From Umezawaea endophytica (GTDB lineage: Bacteria > Actinomycetota > Actinomycetes > Mycobacteriales > Pseudonocardiaceae), in NCBI RefSeq assembly GCF_025061645.1, contig NZ_JANYMP010000009.1:124831-188830 (forward strand): a stretch of 64,000 bases of DNA. The letters are read 5' to 3'. Position numbers and translations under genes: made by a program. The notes beneath the pieces were generated by a model. The model worked only from the letters and a program-made list of their open reading frames with translations. It did not search any database and had not been told where the DNA came from. This document shows positions 36,398 to 45,033 of the stretch, in pieces; position 1 is the stretch's first letter; each line of letters opens with the position of its first letter.

Positions 36398-38992
36398 CTA
36401 GCCCCTCAGTCGCGCCAACGTCGCCTCGGCTCGCTTCAGGCCAAGGGCGTAGCCGGAGCGCTGGTGCAGATCGCGGGCTGCGGTGGCCGAGCGGAGGCCG
36501 TCGCGGCCCGAAGCGTGGTCGGCCTCGGCCAGCACGCGCTGCGCCTCGCCCTCGATCAGCTTGTGCCCGGTGCCGCGGCTCAGGTCCAGCGCCTCCCGTG
36601 CCAGCTTCCGCGCCAGGTCGTGGTCGCCCAACGCGTGGTGGAGTTCGGCCAACGACACGAGCGCGTCGCCGCGACCCCGTGGGTGCGAGGCGGTGGTGGC
36701 CAGGTCCAACGACGTGTGGAGTTCGGTCAGCGCGGTGTCGTGGTCGCCGAGCAGGAGGTGGGTGCTGCCGAGGACGTGGTGGCCGCTGGTGCGGGTGCGG
36801 AGCATGCCGATCCTGGTCGAGATCTCCAACGACTCGCGGGCGGTGCGGAGGGCGTCCTGGTGACGGCCGAGGTCGCGGTAGGTGCCCGCCAGGTTGCTGA
36901 GGATGCCCGCCCGCTCCGGCGGGTCGTCCAGCTCGTGGCACAGGGTCAGGCCCGTGAGGTAGTGCTCGACGGCCTGGTCGACGAAGCCCAGCGCTTGGGC
37001 GGACAGGCCCGCGCGGGCTCGGGCGCACAGTTCGTGTGAGGGGCTCTGTGCGTGCTGGATCGCCTGTTCGTGCAGGTCGTAGGCCACTCGAAGGTCACCT
37101 AGTTCCCAGTGGACGTTGGCCAGGATGGCCAGCCGGGCGCTGGTGCTGGGGTCGGTGGGCGGGGTCGCGTCCAGCACGTGCCGGTACGTGGTGGCGGAGT
37201 CGCGCAGGCGCCCCATCGAGATGTAGGCCCGGCCCAGGTGGGTCAGGACGAAGGGCAGGAGGTCGGTCAGGCCCGCGCGGTCGACCACGGCCCGCGCCTC
37301 GGTGAGGTGGACCAGGGCGTCGTCGTACTCGCACACGCACCAGTGGGCGCTGCCCAGCGCCGTGAGCGCGTACACCTGACCGATCGCGTGGTCGTGGCGA
37401 CGCGTCGTGGCCAGCACGGACCGTGCGGTGCCGAACCAGTCGGCCATCAGCCGGTGCTGCTCCAACGTCGGGTACAGCGCGGTGCACAGCCGTGCGGCTG
37501 TGAGGGGGGAGTCGGCCACGCGGGCGCAGGCGACGAGCGTGGTGAACTCGTCGGCCAACCACCGGTTCGCCTCGGCGGCGTCGGTGAAGGTGGGCTCGGG
37601 AACACCGAGGACCCGCCGGTGGGGTGTCGGGTAGACCAGTTGCGTGGCCTCCAACGCCCGTGCCGCGTAGTGCTCCAGCACGCGCGCCCTGGCCGGTTCC
37701 TCGTCCTCGCACTTCTCCACGGCGTAGAGCCGGAGCAGGTCGTGGAACGTGTACCGGCCCGGCACGTGCTCGTCGACCAGGTGGGCCGCGGTGAGGTCGC
37801 GCAGCGTGCGGCCCACGTCGGCGGTGTCCGTCAGGGCCGCCACGACGGGCGCGGTCACGTCGTGGCCGGGCATGAGGCCCATGAGCCGGAACGTTCGCCG
37901 CGCGGCCGGGTCCAGCGCCCGGTAGGACAGGTCGATCGCCGCTCGCACGGCCGTGCCCGGATCGCCGGGCACTTCGAGCGCGGTCAGCCGGTCGCCCGAG
38001 CGCAGCGCCGTCACGTGGTCCGCGATCGTTCGGCGCCCGCCCAGGACGTGAGCGGCGGCGATCCGCAACGCCAGCGGCAGCCGGGCGCACAGCTCCGCCA
38101 GGTCCCGCACGGCCTCCGGTTCGGCGTCGACGCGGTCGCCGAGCACGCCGCGCAGCAGTGCCGCCGCCTCGTCCGCGGTGAGCAGGTCGAGGTCGACCCG
38201 TCGGGCGCCGTCCCGCGCGACCAGGCCGGTGAGCGCGTCGCGGCTGGTGATGAGGACGAAGCACCGGGCGTTGCCGGGCAGCAGGTCGCGCACCTGCTCC
38301 GGGCTGTTCGCGTTGTCCAGCACGACCAGCGCGCGCCGGTCCGCCAGCAGCGTCCGGTACCGGCTGACCCGCCCGGCGAGCGTCTGGGGGAGGTCCGCGC
38401 CGCTCACGCCAAGGTCACCCAGCAGCGCCGCGAGCGCGTCGGCCGTGCTCGTCGGGGCGTCGTAGCCGCGCAGGTCGAGGTAGAGCTGGCCGTCCGGGAA
38501 CCGGTCGGCGACCCGGTGCGCCCAGTGGACCGCCAGCGCGGTCTTGCCGACGCCCGCCGTCCCGGCGATGGCGGAGACCACGACCGCCCGCCTGCCCGCC
38601 TCGCCGAGCAGCCGGTCCAACTCGGCCAGCGCCTCGGCCCGGCCGGTGAACGCCGACACGTCCGGCGGCAGTTGGCGCGGTACGGCCGTGCGCTTCCGCG
38701 ACCCGCGCACCACCCGGAACCACGCCTCGCTCCACGCCGCCTGCTCGGCGGGCGACGCGCCCAGCGCGATCACCACGCGGTCCAGCACGTCGGCGGGCGC
38801 GGTCGTCACGCCGGACACGTACGCGTGGACGGTCGAGCGCGGCAACGCCACCCGCGCGGCCAGGTCCTCCAGCGTCACACGGGCCTTGCGGCTCCCCGCG
38901 GCGGCCCGCACGCGCAACAGGTCGAGCTCGCGGACCAGGTCGGCCGAGGTCTCCACCGAGCCGGGATCCGGCCCGCCGCGAACCGCCCCCAC
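36398..38992 (-). CDS. HTH / NB-ARC / TPR regulator (third STAND protein)
   Basis: 864 residues from GTG 38992. An N-terminal XRE-like HTH (about 30-80, VTLEDLAARVALPRSTVHAY, then VSGVTTAPADVLDRVVIALG) is followed by NB-ARC (GTAGVGKTALAVHWAHRVAD as P-loop, RRALVVLDNANSPEQVRDLL, LITSRDALTGLV, ARLPLALRIAA) and many C-terminal TPRs (GSTHLLLGDHDTALTELHTS, LHHALGDHDLARKLAREALD). The P-loop region is nearly the same as in the NLR-like protein at 5610-7694 (HRVADRFPDGQLYLDLRGYD against HRAADRFPDGQLYVDLHGFG), but it has no RHIM-like motif. Likely a ligand-gated transcription regulator. The target is unknown. Confidence 0.9.
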   Translation of the reverse strand: MGAVRGGPDPGSVETSADLVRELDLLRVRAAAGSRKARVTLEDLAARVALPRSTVHAYVSGVTTAPADVLDRVVIALGASPAEQAAWSEAWFRVVRGSRKRTAVPRQLPPDVSAFTGRAEALAELDRLLGEAGRRAVVVSAIAGTAGVGKTALAVHWAHRVADRFPDGQLYLDLRGYDAPTSTADALAALLGDLGVSGADLPQTLAGRVSRYRTLLADRRALVVLDNANSPEQVRDLLPGNARCFVLITSRDALTGLVARDGARRVDLDLLTADEAAALLRGVLGDRVDAEPEAVRDLAELCARLPLALRIAAAHVLGGRRTIADHVTALRSGDRLTALEVPGDPGTAVRAAIDLSYRALDPAARRTFRLMGLMPGHDVTAPVVAALTDTADVGRTLRDLTAAHLVDEHVPGRYTFHDLLRLYAVEKCEDEEPARARVLEHYAARALEATQLVYPTPHRRVLGVPEPTFTDAAEANRWLADEFTTLVACARVADSPLTAARLCTALYPTLEQHRLMADWFGTARSVLATTRRHDHAIGQVYALTALGSAHWCVCEYDDALVHLTEARAVVDRAGLTDLLPFVLTHLGRAYISMGRLRDSATTYRHVLDATPPTDPSTSARLAILANVHWELGDLRVAYDLHEQAIQHAQSPSHELCARARAGLSAQALGFVDQAVEHYLTGLTLCHELDDPPERAGILSNLAGTYRDLGRHQDALRTARESLEISTRIGMLRTRTSGHHVLGSTHLLLGDHDTALTELHTSLDLATTASHPRGRGDALVSLAELHHALGDHDLARKLAREALDLSRGTGHKLIEGEAQRVLAEADHASGRDGLRSATAARDLHQRSGYALGLKRAEATLARLRG

Positions 38993-39040
38993 ATCGCCCC
39001 CACGTGTCGTCCAGGTTTTTCCAGGTTAGTCCGGGATCCG
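38961..39040. repeat. short direct repeats around the start of the third NB-ARC gene
   Basis: CCGGGATCCGGCCC occurs at 38961-38974 and 39031-39044. Between them CCAGGTT is repeated (39011 and 39021). The copies bracket the putative start and promoter, so they may be operator half-sites. Confidence 0.4.
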
Positions 39041-39174
39041 GCCCCCCGAGCGTCACGCGGCGGTTGAGTGGTCACGGGGGAGGGGAACCGCGGGTGGGTC
39101 ACCAGGGGTGACAGTGGTCATGGCGGCCCCGTCATAGCGGGTGGATCGGTCGTCCCGGTGGCACGCTGACCCGC

Positions 39175-39735
39175 ATGACCGGTACTCCCGGCAGCCCGGT
39201 GACGGTCGCGATCACCCGGCAGGCCGATCCCGCGCACCAGACCGAGATGCACGCCTGGGTGCAGGCGGGCATCTCGATGGCGCAGACGTTCGACGGTTAC
39301 CTGGGTGGCGGGTGGGTGCGGACGGGGCCGGGGTCGGGGGAGTGGCACATGTTGTACCGGTTCGCGAGTCCCGCGGCGTTGGCGGCGTGGGAGGACTCGC
39401 CGCAGCGCAAGTGGTGGTTGCACACGGCCCAGGGGCTGGTGGAGCACACGCGGACCGAGCGGCGGACCGGGATCGAGGGGTGGTTCGACCCGCCGGTGGA
39501 GCGGGAGTTGGTGGAGCACACGGCCAAGGCCCCGCCGCGGTGGAAGCAGGCCACGACCATCTGGATCGTGTTCTTCCCGTTGAACCTGCTCGCCACCCTC
39601 ACCCTCGGGAAGGTGATCGCCGACCTGAACGTGGTGCTGCGGGTGATGATCACGACGCTGGTGCTGACGCCGGTGATGACCTACTTCCTCCTGCCGTGGG
39701 TCACGCGCAGGCTGGAGCGGTGGCTGCGCGGGTGA
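39175..39735 (+). CDS. antibiotic-biosynthesis-monooxygenase-domain membrane protein
   Basis: 186 residues. The N-terminal ABM ferredoxin-like domain (VTVAITRQADPAHQTEMHAW, EWHMLYRFASPAALAAWEDS) is followed by a linker with a PPVERELVEHTAKAPPRWKQ-like segment and two C-terminal TM helices (TTIWIVFFPLNLLATLTLG, VVLRVMITTLVLTPVMTYFL). This two-TM ABM form is a known actinobacterial family of unknown substrate. The ATG is at 39175, with no strong ribosome site. It ends two bases before the convergent hydrolase gene, with no room for a terminator. Confidence 0.85.
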   Translation: MTGTPGSPVTVAITRQADPAHQTEMHAWVQAGISMAQTFDGYLGGGWVRTGPGSGEWHMLYRFASPAALAAWEDSPQRKWWLHTAQGLVEHTRTERRTGIEGWFDPPVERELVEHTAKAPPRWKQATTIWIVFFPLNLLATLTLGKVIADLNVVLRVMITTLVLTPVMTYFLLPWVTRRLERWLRG

Positions 39736-39736
39736 G

Positions 39737-41107
39737 TCACGGGGCGATGCCCCGGACCCCCTGCCGCTCCCACAGGAACGACTGGAGCGGTGTCAGCGCG
39801 GGCCAGTGGGTGCCGCCGGGACGGGCGTTCACGCGGGACGCGTAGGACGCGGGGGTGTACGAGGGGTTGAAGAAGCAGCCCTTGCCGTACTTGGCGTCGT
39901 TGGCCGGGCACGACGCGGCGACCGACGCCGGGGTGGGCTTGCGGCCGGTGCGCTCCCACGTCACCAGTGCCTTCAACGCGCTCGCGTACTCGGAGTCGCT
40001 CAACGCGCTGTGCTCGGTCTCCGTGGTGAACGTCTGCACCAGGTTCGGCCGCCATCCCATCGACGCGCGGAACGCGGCCTCGTGCTCCACGAACGCCGTC
40101 GGGTCGCCGATCGCGTGCATGGTGAGCACGGGAACGGCGATGGTGCCGGTGATGTCGCTGTCGTAGGACAGGTCGCGCTTGGCGGGCGGATCGGCGGAGA
40201 AGCGCTCCACACCGGCGTTGAGCGCGGCGTCGTCGTGCGAGCCCGAGTAGCGGACACCCTTGTTGCTGAACGGGTTCCGGTCGCCCAGTCTGTTGTGGAC
40301 GATGTCGCGGAACGTGAACGTGGCGAAGTTCAGGTGGGACGCCAGCGCGCTCTCGGTGATGCGCGTGACGGCGAGGATGTCGGTCAGGTTCCGCTGCTGC
40401 AACGGGGTTCGCGTGGTCGACGTGATGCCGGTGCACTCCTCCAGCCGGGCCCGCAGGCCGGTGCCGGTCATCGTCGAGTCGGCCCGCAAGCCCTGCCACA
40501 GCGGGTACTGCGGCTCGGTCGGCCTGGGGTGGTTGCCGCAGTAGTACTGGTAGACCACGCGCAGGTCGACGCGGTAGTCGTAGCCGCGCGACCCTCCCGC
40601 GAGGACACCGCTGGTGAGCAGCACGGCGTCGTAGGAGCGCGGGTAGATCTCGGCGGTCTTGGCCGCCACGTCGCCGCCCCACGACTGGCCGTGCAGGAAC
40701 GTCTTGCGCGGCTCGCCGAACTTCGCGACGACGATCTTGCGCAGGTTCTCCGTGTCCGCGGCGCCCATGCGCGTGCCGTAGCCACCGCGCCGGTAGGACG
40801 ACCCGGCCCACAGGTAACCCTCGCGGACCATGACCGACCAGCGGGTCAGGTCGTCGGTCGTGCGGGCGGGCGTCGGCGCGCCGAGGTCGGGGCCGCCGTG
40901 CGAGTGCACCACCAGGGAACCGTTCCACACCTTGGGCATGGCGATCGTGTAGTGAGCGCCGTTGACGTCCTGGCCGCCGTAGCAGGTGGTGTCCGCGGGG
41001 AGTGCCGTCGGGCACGCGGTGACCTCGGGGCCGGTGGCCGCGGAGGCTGGTGAGGTGAGACCCAGGGCGAGCGCTACGCCCAGCGATCCGGCCAGTACGG
41101 CTCTCAC
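39737..41107 (-). CDS. secreted alpha/beta-hydrolase
   Basis: 456 residues from GTG 41107, with AGGAGG seven bases upstream. In-frame starts further out lack this. The signal peptide MRAVLAGSLGVALALGLTSP ends at about ASA. Hydrolase core: LVVHSHGGPDLG, AGSSYRRGGYGTRMGAADTE, FLHGQSWGGDVAA with the nucleophile Ser, TMHAIGDPTAFVEHEA with the acid, TEHSALSDSEY with the His. Paired Cys (ACPTALPADTTCYGG; CPANDAKYGKGCFF) suit an extracellular enzyme. The substrate is unknown: a peptidase or esterase is possible. Confidence 0.82.
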   Translation of the reverse strand: MRAVLAGSLGVALALGLTSPASAATGPEVTACPTALPADTTCYGGQDVNGAHYTIAMPKVWNGSLVVHSHGGPDLGAPTPARTTDDLTRWSVMVREGYLWAGSSYRRGGYGTRMGAADTENLRKIVVAKFGEPRKTFLHGQSWGGDVAAKTAEIYPRSYDAVLLTSGVLAGGSRGYDYRVDLRVVYQYYCGNHPRPTEPQYPLWQGLRADSTMTGTGLRARLEECTGITSTTRTPLQQRNLTDILAVTRITESALASHLNFATFTFRDIVHNRLGDRNPFSNKGVRYSGSHDDAALNAGVERFSADPPAKRDLSYDSDITGTIAVPVLTMHAIGDPTAFVEHEAAFRASMGWRPNLVQTFTTETEHSALSDSEYASALKALVTWERTGRKPTPASVAASCPANDAKYGKGCFFNPSYTPASYASRVNARPGGTHWPALTPLQSFLWERQGVRGIAP

Positions 41108-41216
41108 AAGCGGACCTCCTCGTGACTGCGGCGCCTCGTCGCGCCGCTGGGCCATGGTCGACTCCCGCGACCGGCGAGGTCCACGGCTCGCGGCAAAACT
41201 TGGGGTTCGCCTGACG

Positions 41217-42185
41217 TCAGTCGTCGGCACCGCCGGGATCGGCCGCGCCCTCCCGCTCGTCGCGCTCGGCCCACTCCAGCAGCGGGTCGAGCGAGAACAC
41301 GGCGTCGTCGATGCCCGCGTGCAGGTCGCCGAGCGAGGCGAACCGGGCGGGCACCGTGGCGATGGTGAACTCCCGAGGGTCCACACCGTCCACTTCGTCC
41401 CACGCGATCGGTGTGGACACCGTGCCCTCGCGGTTGCCGCGCACCGAGTACGCGGCGGCGATCGTGTGGTCGCGGGCGTTCTGGTTGTAGTCCACGAACA
41501 GCTTCGCCGGATCGCGGTCCTTGCGCCACCACGTGGTCGTCACGTCATCCGGCGCTCGCCGTTCGACCTCGCGCGCGAACGCCAGCGCGGCCCGCCGCAC
41601 GTCGGCGAACCCCCAGTCCGGCCGGATCCGCACGTACACGTGCAGCCCGTTGCCACCGGAGGTCTTCGGCCAGCCCACCGCGCCCAGCTCGTCCAGCACC
41701 TCGTGCGCCACGTGCGCGACCCGCCGGACCGTCGCGAAGTCGCAGTCCGGCATCGGGTCCAGGTCGATCCGCCACTCGTCCGGCTTCTCGGTGTCCGCCC
41801 GCCGCGAGTTCCACGGGTGGAACTCGACCGCCGACATCTGCACCGACCACACCACGTCCGCCACGTGCGTCACGCACAGCTCGTCCGCGTGCCGGTTGTA
41901 GCGCGGGAACTTCACCCGCACCGTCTCCACCCACGGCGGCGCCCCGTGCGGCAACCGCTTCTGGTGCACCTTCTCCCCGTCCACGCCGTCCGGGAACCGG
42001 TGCGTCATGCACGGCCGCTCCCGCAGCGCGCGCACGACGCCGTCGCCGACGGACAGGTAGTACCGGGCGAGGTCGAGCTTCGTCTCACCGCGCGCGGAGA
42101 AGTAGACGCGGTCCGGGTTGGAGATCCGCACGGTCCGGTCGCCGACTTCCAGTTCCACCGCCGGAGACCCGCTCTTGCCAGCCAT
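41217..42185 (-). CDS. stand-alone LigD polymerase-domain protein (NHEJ primase), copy 1
   Basis: 322 residues from ATG 42185. LigD PolDom hallmarks: ISNPDRVYFSARGETKLDLA, MTHRFPDGVDGEKVHQKRLP, MSAVEFHPWNSRRADTEKPD, WRIDLDPMPDCDF with the metal-binding DxD, TSGGNGLHVYVRIRP, KLFVDYNQNARDHTIAAAYS. These archaeo-eukaryotic-primase-like enzymes add ribonucleotides at broken DNA ends and work with Ku and an ATP-dependent ligase. Neither Ku nor ligase is in the window. A second copy lies at 44083-45033. The two share the fold but differ clearly in sequence. Confidence 0.93.
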   Translation of the reverse strand: MAGKSGSPAVELEVGDRTVRISNPDRVYFSARGETKLDLARYYLSVGDGVVRALRERPCMTHRFPDGVDGEKVHQKRLPHGAPPWVETVRVKFPRYNRHADELCVTHVADVVWSVQMSAVEFHPWNSRRADTEKPDEWRIDLDPMPDCDFATVRRVAHVAHEVLDELGAVGWPKTSGGNGLHVYVRIRPDWGFADVRRAALAFAREVERRAPDDVTTTWWRKDRDPAKLFVDYNQNARDHTIAAAYSVRGNREGTVSTPIAWDEVDGVDPREFTIATVPARFASLGDLHAGIDDAVFSLDPLLEWAERDEREGAADPGGADD

Positions 42186-42206
42186 GCGGGCCAACCTAAC
42201 CCGGAA

Positions 42207-43571
42207 TCAGCCGGTCAGCTCGTGCAGAACGGCCAGCAGCGCGGCCAGCGCGCCGCCGAACGCGGGCTTGGACGACGCGCCGTAGCCGACGATGACGCCG
42301 CCGCGCCGGGCCGTCCGGTCGATCCACAGCCTGCTGAGGGGTTCGACGCCCAGCGAGTGCCGGGCGGCCGTGGCGGGCAGGGCGGCCTCGGCGTCCGGGG
42401 GCAGCGGCACGACGAGGTGCAGGCCCGCCGAGATGCCGCGCACCTCCAGGTGGGGCGGGAGCGCGGTCACCAGGCGGTCGTGGCGGGAGCGGTAGTCGAG
42501 GCGGCAGCGGCGGACGTGGCGGTCGTAGGCGCCGGAGGCGATGAGGTCGGCGAGCACGAGCTGGTTCAGCGTCGGCGGCTGGGCGCCGCTCGCCGTGATC
42601 GCCGCCAGCACCGGTTCGACGAGGGCGCGGGGCAGGACCATCCAGCCCAGGCGGAGGGACGGCGACAGGGTCTTGCTGGCGGTCCCGGCGTAGACGACCT
42701 GTTCGGGCGCCAACGCCTGGAGCGCGCCCACCTGCTGGCGGTCGAATCGGAACTCGCCGTCGTAGTCGTCCTCGACGACGACCGCGCCGGAGCGGACCAG
42801 CGCCGTGCGGCGGGCGGGCGCGAGGGTGACGCCCAGCGGGAACTGGTGGGCGGGCGTGACGACGGCCGTCGGGCTGTGGAGGTCGGACACCCGCAGGCCG
42901 TCGTCGTCGACCGGGACACCGACCACGCGCTGGCCCGCGGCCGTGGCGAGGTCGCGGAACAGGGTGAACGACGGGTCCTCGAACGCCATCTCCTCGTGCC
43001 CGAGGTCGCGCAGGGCGCGGCCCAGCACGGTGATCGCGTGGGAGAAGCCGGAGCACACGACGATGCGTGACGGATCGGCGCGCACGCCCCTGGCCCGGCC
43101 GAGGTAGGCCGCCAGCGTTTCGCGCAGCGGCAGCGCCCCGGCGGGGCCGCCGTAGTCGAACGAGCTGTTGGGGGTGTGCTGCACGACCCGCTTCGTCGCC
43201 GCCAGCCACTGGTCGCGGGGGAAGCTCGACGGGTCCGGGCGGCCGGGTTCGAGGGTCCACCGGGGCGTCCGCGCCTCCCTGGCGGCGGGCGGGCCGGTCT
43301 TCGGCTCCGCGCCCGCCGTCGCCACGCGGGTCGGCGCGCCCTGGCTCGTGGTCAGGTAGCCCTCGGCGGCCAGGTCGGCGTACACCCTGGTCACGGTGCC
43401 GCGCGCGACGCCGAGGTCGTGCGCGAGCGCTCGGGTCGACGGGACGACGACGCCGGGGAGCCAACGGCCGTCGCGGATGGCGGCCCTGATCGTGTCGGCC
43501 AGGCCCGTGCTCCCCGTGCCCGGCGTCCAGTTCAGGTGGGCGTCCACCGAACTGGACCACGGTTCCGACAT
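42207..43571 (-). CDS. MocR/PdxR-family GntR-aminotransferase regulator
   Basis: 454 residues from ATG 43571. The N-terminal GntR winged helix (about 20-85, LADTIRAAIRDGRWLPGVVV, RGTVTRVYADLAAEGYLTTS) is followed by a fold-type-I aminotransferase domain (DYGGPAGALPLRETLAAYLG, VCSGFSHAITVLGRALRDLG, VEDDYDGEFRFDRQQVGALQ, YAGTASKTLSPSLRLGWMVL with the PLP Lys). MocR proteins sense PLP or related metabolites. It is divergent from the AhpD-like gene, with ACTGGACC repeats around the starts, so that gene is the likely target. Confidence 0.92.
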   Translation of the reverse strand: MSEPWSSSVDAHLNWTPGTGSTGLADTIRAAIRDGRWLPGVVVPSTRALAHDLGVARGTVTRVYADLAAEGYLTTSQGAPTRVATAGAEPKTGPPAAREARTPRWTLEPGRPDPSSFPRDQWLAATKRVVQHTPNSSFDYGGPAGALPLRETLAAYLGRARGVRADPSRIVVCSGFSHAITVLGRALRDLGHEEMAFEDPSFTLFRDLATAAGQRVVGVPVDDDGLRVSDLHSPTAVVTPAHQFPLGVTLAPARRTALVRSGAVVVEDDYDGEFRFDRQQVGALQALAPEQVVYAGTASKTLSPSLRLGWMVLPRALVEPVLAAITASGAQPPTLNQLVLADLIASGAYDRHVRRCRLDYRSRHDRLVTALPPHLEVRGISAGLHLVVPLPPDAEAALPATAARHSLGVEPLSRLWIDRTARRGGVIVGYGASSKPAFGGALAALLAVLHELTG

Positions 43572-43598
43572 GGGACTGGACCATACTCGTGGGCCAGT
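43551..43598. promoter_or_regulatory. MocR binding repeats
   Basis: ACTGGACCA at 43551-43559 and 43575-43583 (24-bp spacing), with an inverted GGGCCAGT at 43591-43598, cover the MocR start and the promoter of the AhpD-like gene. Direct plus inverted half-sites are typical for MocR proteins. Confidence 0.6.
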
Positions 43599-43617
43599 TC
43601 GGACTACCGTCGGTGAC

Positions 43618-44070
43618 GTGTCCAAACGAATCCAGATGAGTCCCGGCCTGGCAGGCCCGTACAAGGCCATGATCGCGCTCGAAGGCGAGGTCGTCCGCGC
43701 CGCACGCGAGCACGGTCTCGCCAAGTCCCTCCTCGAACTGGTCAAGATCAGGGCGTCGCAGCTCAACGGGTGCGCGTTCTGCCTCGACATGCACACCAGG
43801 GACGCGGTGAAGGGGGGCGAGGAGCCGCGGCGGATCTTCGTGCTCGACGCGTGGCGCGAGACCGAGCTGTTCACCGCGGAGGAGCGCGCCGCGCTCGAGC
43901 TGACCGAGGCGATCACCCGGCTGTCGGTCACCCAGGACGTGCCGGACGACGTGTACGACCGAGTGACGGCGGTGTTCACCGAGCCCCAGTACCAGGCGCT
44001 GGTGTGGGCGATCGTGTCGATCAACGCGTGGAACCGGCTGGCCGTGCCCAGCCACCAGCCGCTGCCCTAA
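43618..44070 (+). CDS. AhpD/carboxymuconolactone-decarboxylase-family protein
   Basis: 150 residues from GTG 43618. The family core LVKIRASQLNGCAFCLDMHT has the CxxC...H redox motif of AhpD-like alkylhydroperoxidases. ITRLSVTQDVPDDVYDRVTA and IVSINAWNRLAVPS complete the helical bundle. Probable thiol peroxidase/reductase or stress protein. The true substrate is unknown. It is divergent from the MocR gene, a pairing often seen in actinobacteria. Confidence 0.92.
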   Translation: MSKRIQMSPGLAGPYKAMIALEGEVVRAAREHGLAKSLLELVKIRASQLNGCAFCLDMHTRDAVKGGEEPRRIFVLDAWRETELFTAEERAALELTEAITRLSVTQDVPDDVYDRVTAVFTEPQYQALVWAIVSINAWNRLAVPSHQPLP

Positions 44071-44082
44071 GCGGTTTCGGCG

Positions 44083-45033
44083 CTACTCGCCGCGCTTGGC
44101 CTTCGCGCGGCGCTTGCCCTCGTGCATCGCCTGCACGCGGGCGACCGGGATGGTGTGGCCCTCGGCGACCAGGTCCGCGCCCAGCTCCTGCGGGGCTGGC
44201 ATCGACTCGGCCCACGGGTCGCGGTCGCCGAGCAGGCCCGCCGCGGTCTTCAGGGTGAAGTCGGCGGGGGCCACGCCGTCCAGGTCGTCCCACGACACCG
44301 GGAACGACACGGGGGCGCCGGGGCGCAGCCTGGGGCTGTACGCGGCGGCGACGGTGGCGCCGCCGGCGCGGGTCGAGTCGAGGAACACCTTGCCGTGGCG
44401 GTCCTCCACGATGAACGCCGTCGTCGCCACGGCGGGGTCCAGCCGTTCGGCGCGGGCGGCGAGCGCGCGGCACGCGGCGGCGACGTCGTCCGCGGGCGTG
44501 TCCACGATCGGCACGAACACGTGCACGCCCTTGGCGCCGCTGGTCTTCACCGCGCCCTCCAGCCCGGAGTCGGCCAGCGCGCGCCGCACGAGGTGCGCGG
44601 CCTGGACGGCGAGGTGGAACGCGTCCTCCTCGGGCGGGTCGAGGTCCAGCACGAGGTGCGTCGGGTGGTTCCACCGGTCGCGCGGGTACAGCGTCGGGTG
44701 GTACTCGACCGCGCGCTGGTTCGCGAACCACAACAGGGTCCGCCGGTCGTCGCACACGCCGTAGGAGATCTCCCGCTTCGACGCCTCGGCCCAGATCGGC
44801 TGCCTGCGCACCCACTCCGGGGTGTACTTCGGCAGGTTCTTCTGCATGAACGGCGCCTGGCCGGGCCGCACGCGCATCACCGACAGCGGCCGGTCGGCCA
44901 GCACCGGGACGATCTTGGCCGACACCGCGTCCAGGTAGTCGACCAGGTCGCGCTTGGTCGCCTCGGACCCGTCGAACAGCGGCTGGTCCAGGTTGGTCAG
45001 CGCGACGCCGTCCCGTTCCTCCGAGGTGCTCAT
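44083..45033 (-). CDS. stand-alone LigD polymerase-domain protein, copy 2
   Basis: 316 residues from ATG 45033, which overlaps the stop of the kinase-like gene (ATGA). PolDom motifs: VALTNLDQPLFDGSEATKRD, PLSVMRVRPGQAPFMQKNLP, QRAVEYHPTLYPRDRWNHPT, HLVLDLDPPEEDAFHL with the DxD, TSGAKGVHVFVPIV and KVFLDSTRAGGATVAAAYS. It ends with a basic tail (HEGKRRAKAKRGE) that could touch DNA. It is more like the non-canonical PolDom copies that lack the ligase. Translational coupling to a kinase-like protein is unusual for an NHEJ gene. Confidence 0.92.
   Translation of the reverse strand: MSTSEERDGVALTNLDQPLFDGSEATKRDLVDYLDAVSAKIVPVLADRPLSVMRVRPGQAPFMQKNLPKYTPEWVRRQPIWAEASKREISYGVCDDRRTLLWFANQRAVEYHPTLYPRDRWNHPTHLVLDLDPPEEDAFHLAVQAAHLVRRALADSGLEGAVKTSGAKGVHVFVPIVDTPADDVAAACRALAARAERLDPAVATTAFIVEDRHGKVFLDSTRAGGATVAAAYSPRLRPGAPVSFPVSWDDLDGVAPADFTLKTAAGLLGDRDPWAESMPAPQELGADLVAEGHTIPVARVQAMHEGKRRAKAKRGE

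Noticed and set aside
39059-39174. tRNA or small RNA in the gap before the monooxygenase gene
   Set aside because: No cloverleaf or conserved stem found.
41108-41386. N-terminal extension of the secreted hydrolase
   Set aside because: It would overlap the LigD gene and bury the signal peptide; GTG 41107 has a strong ribosome site.
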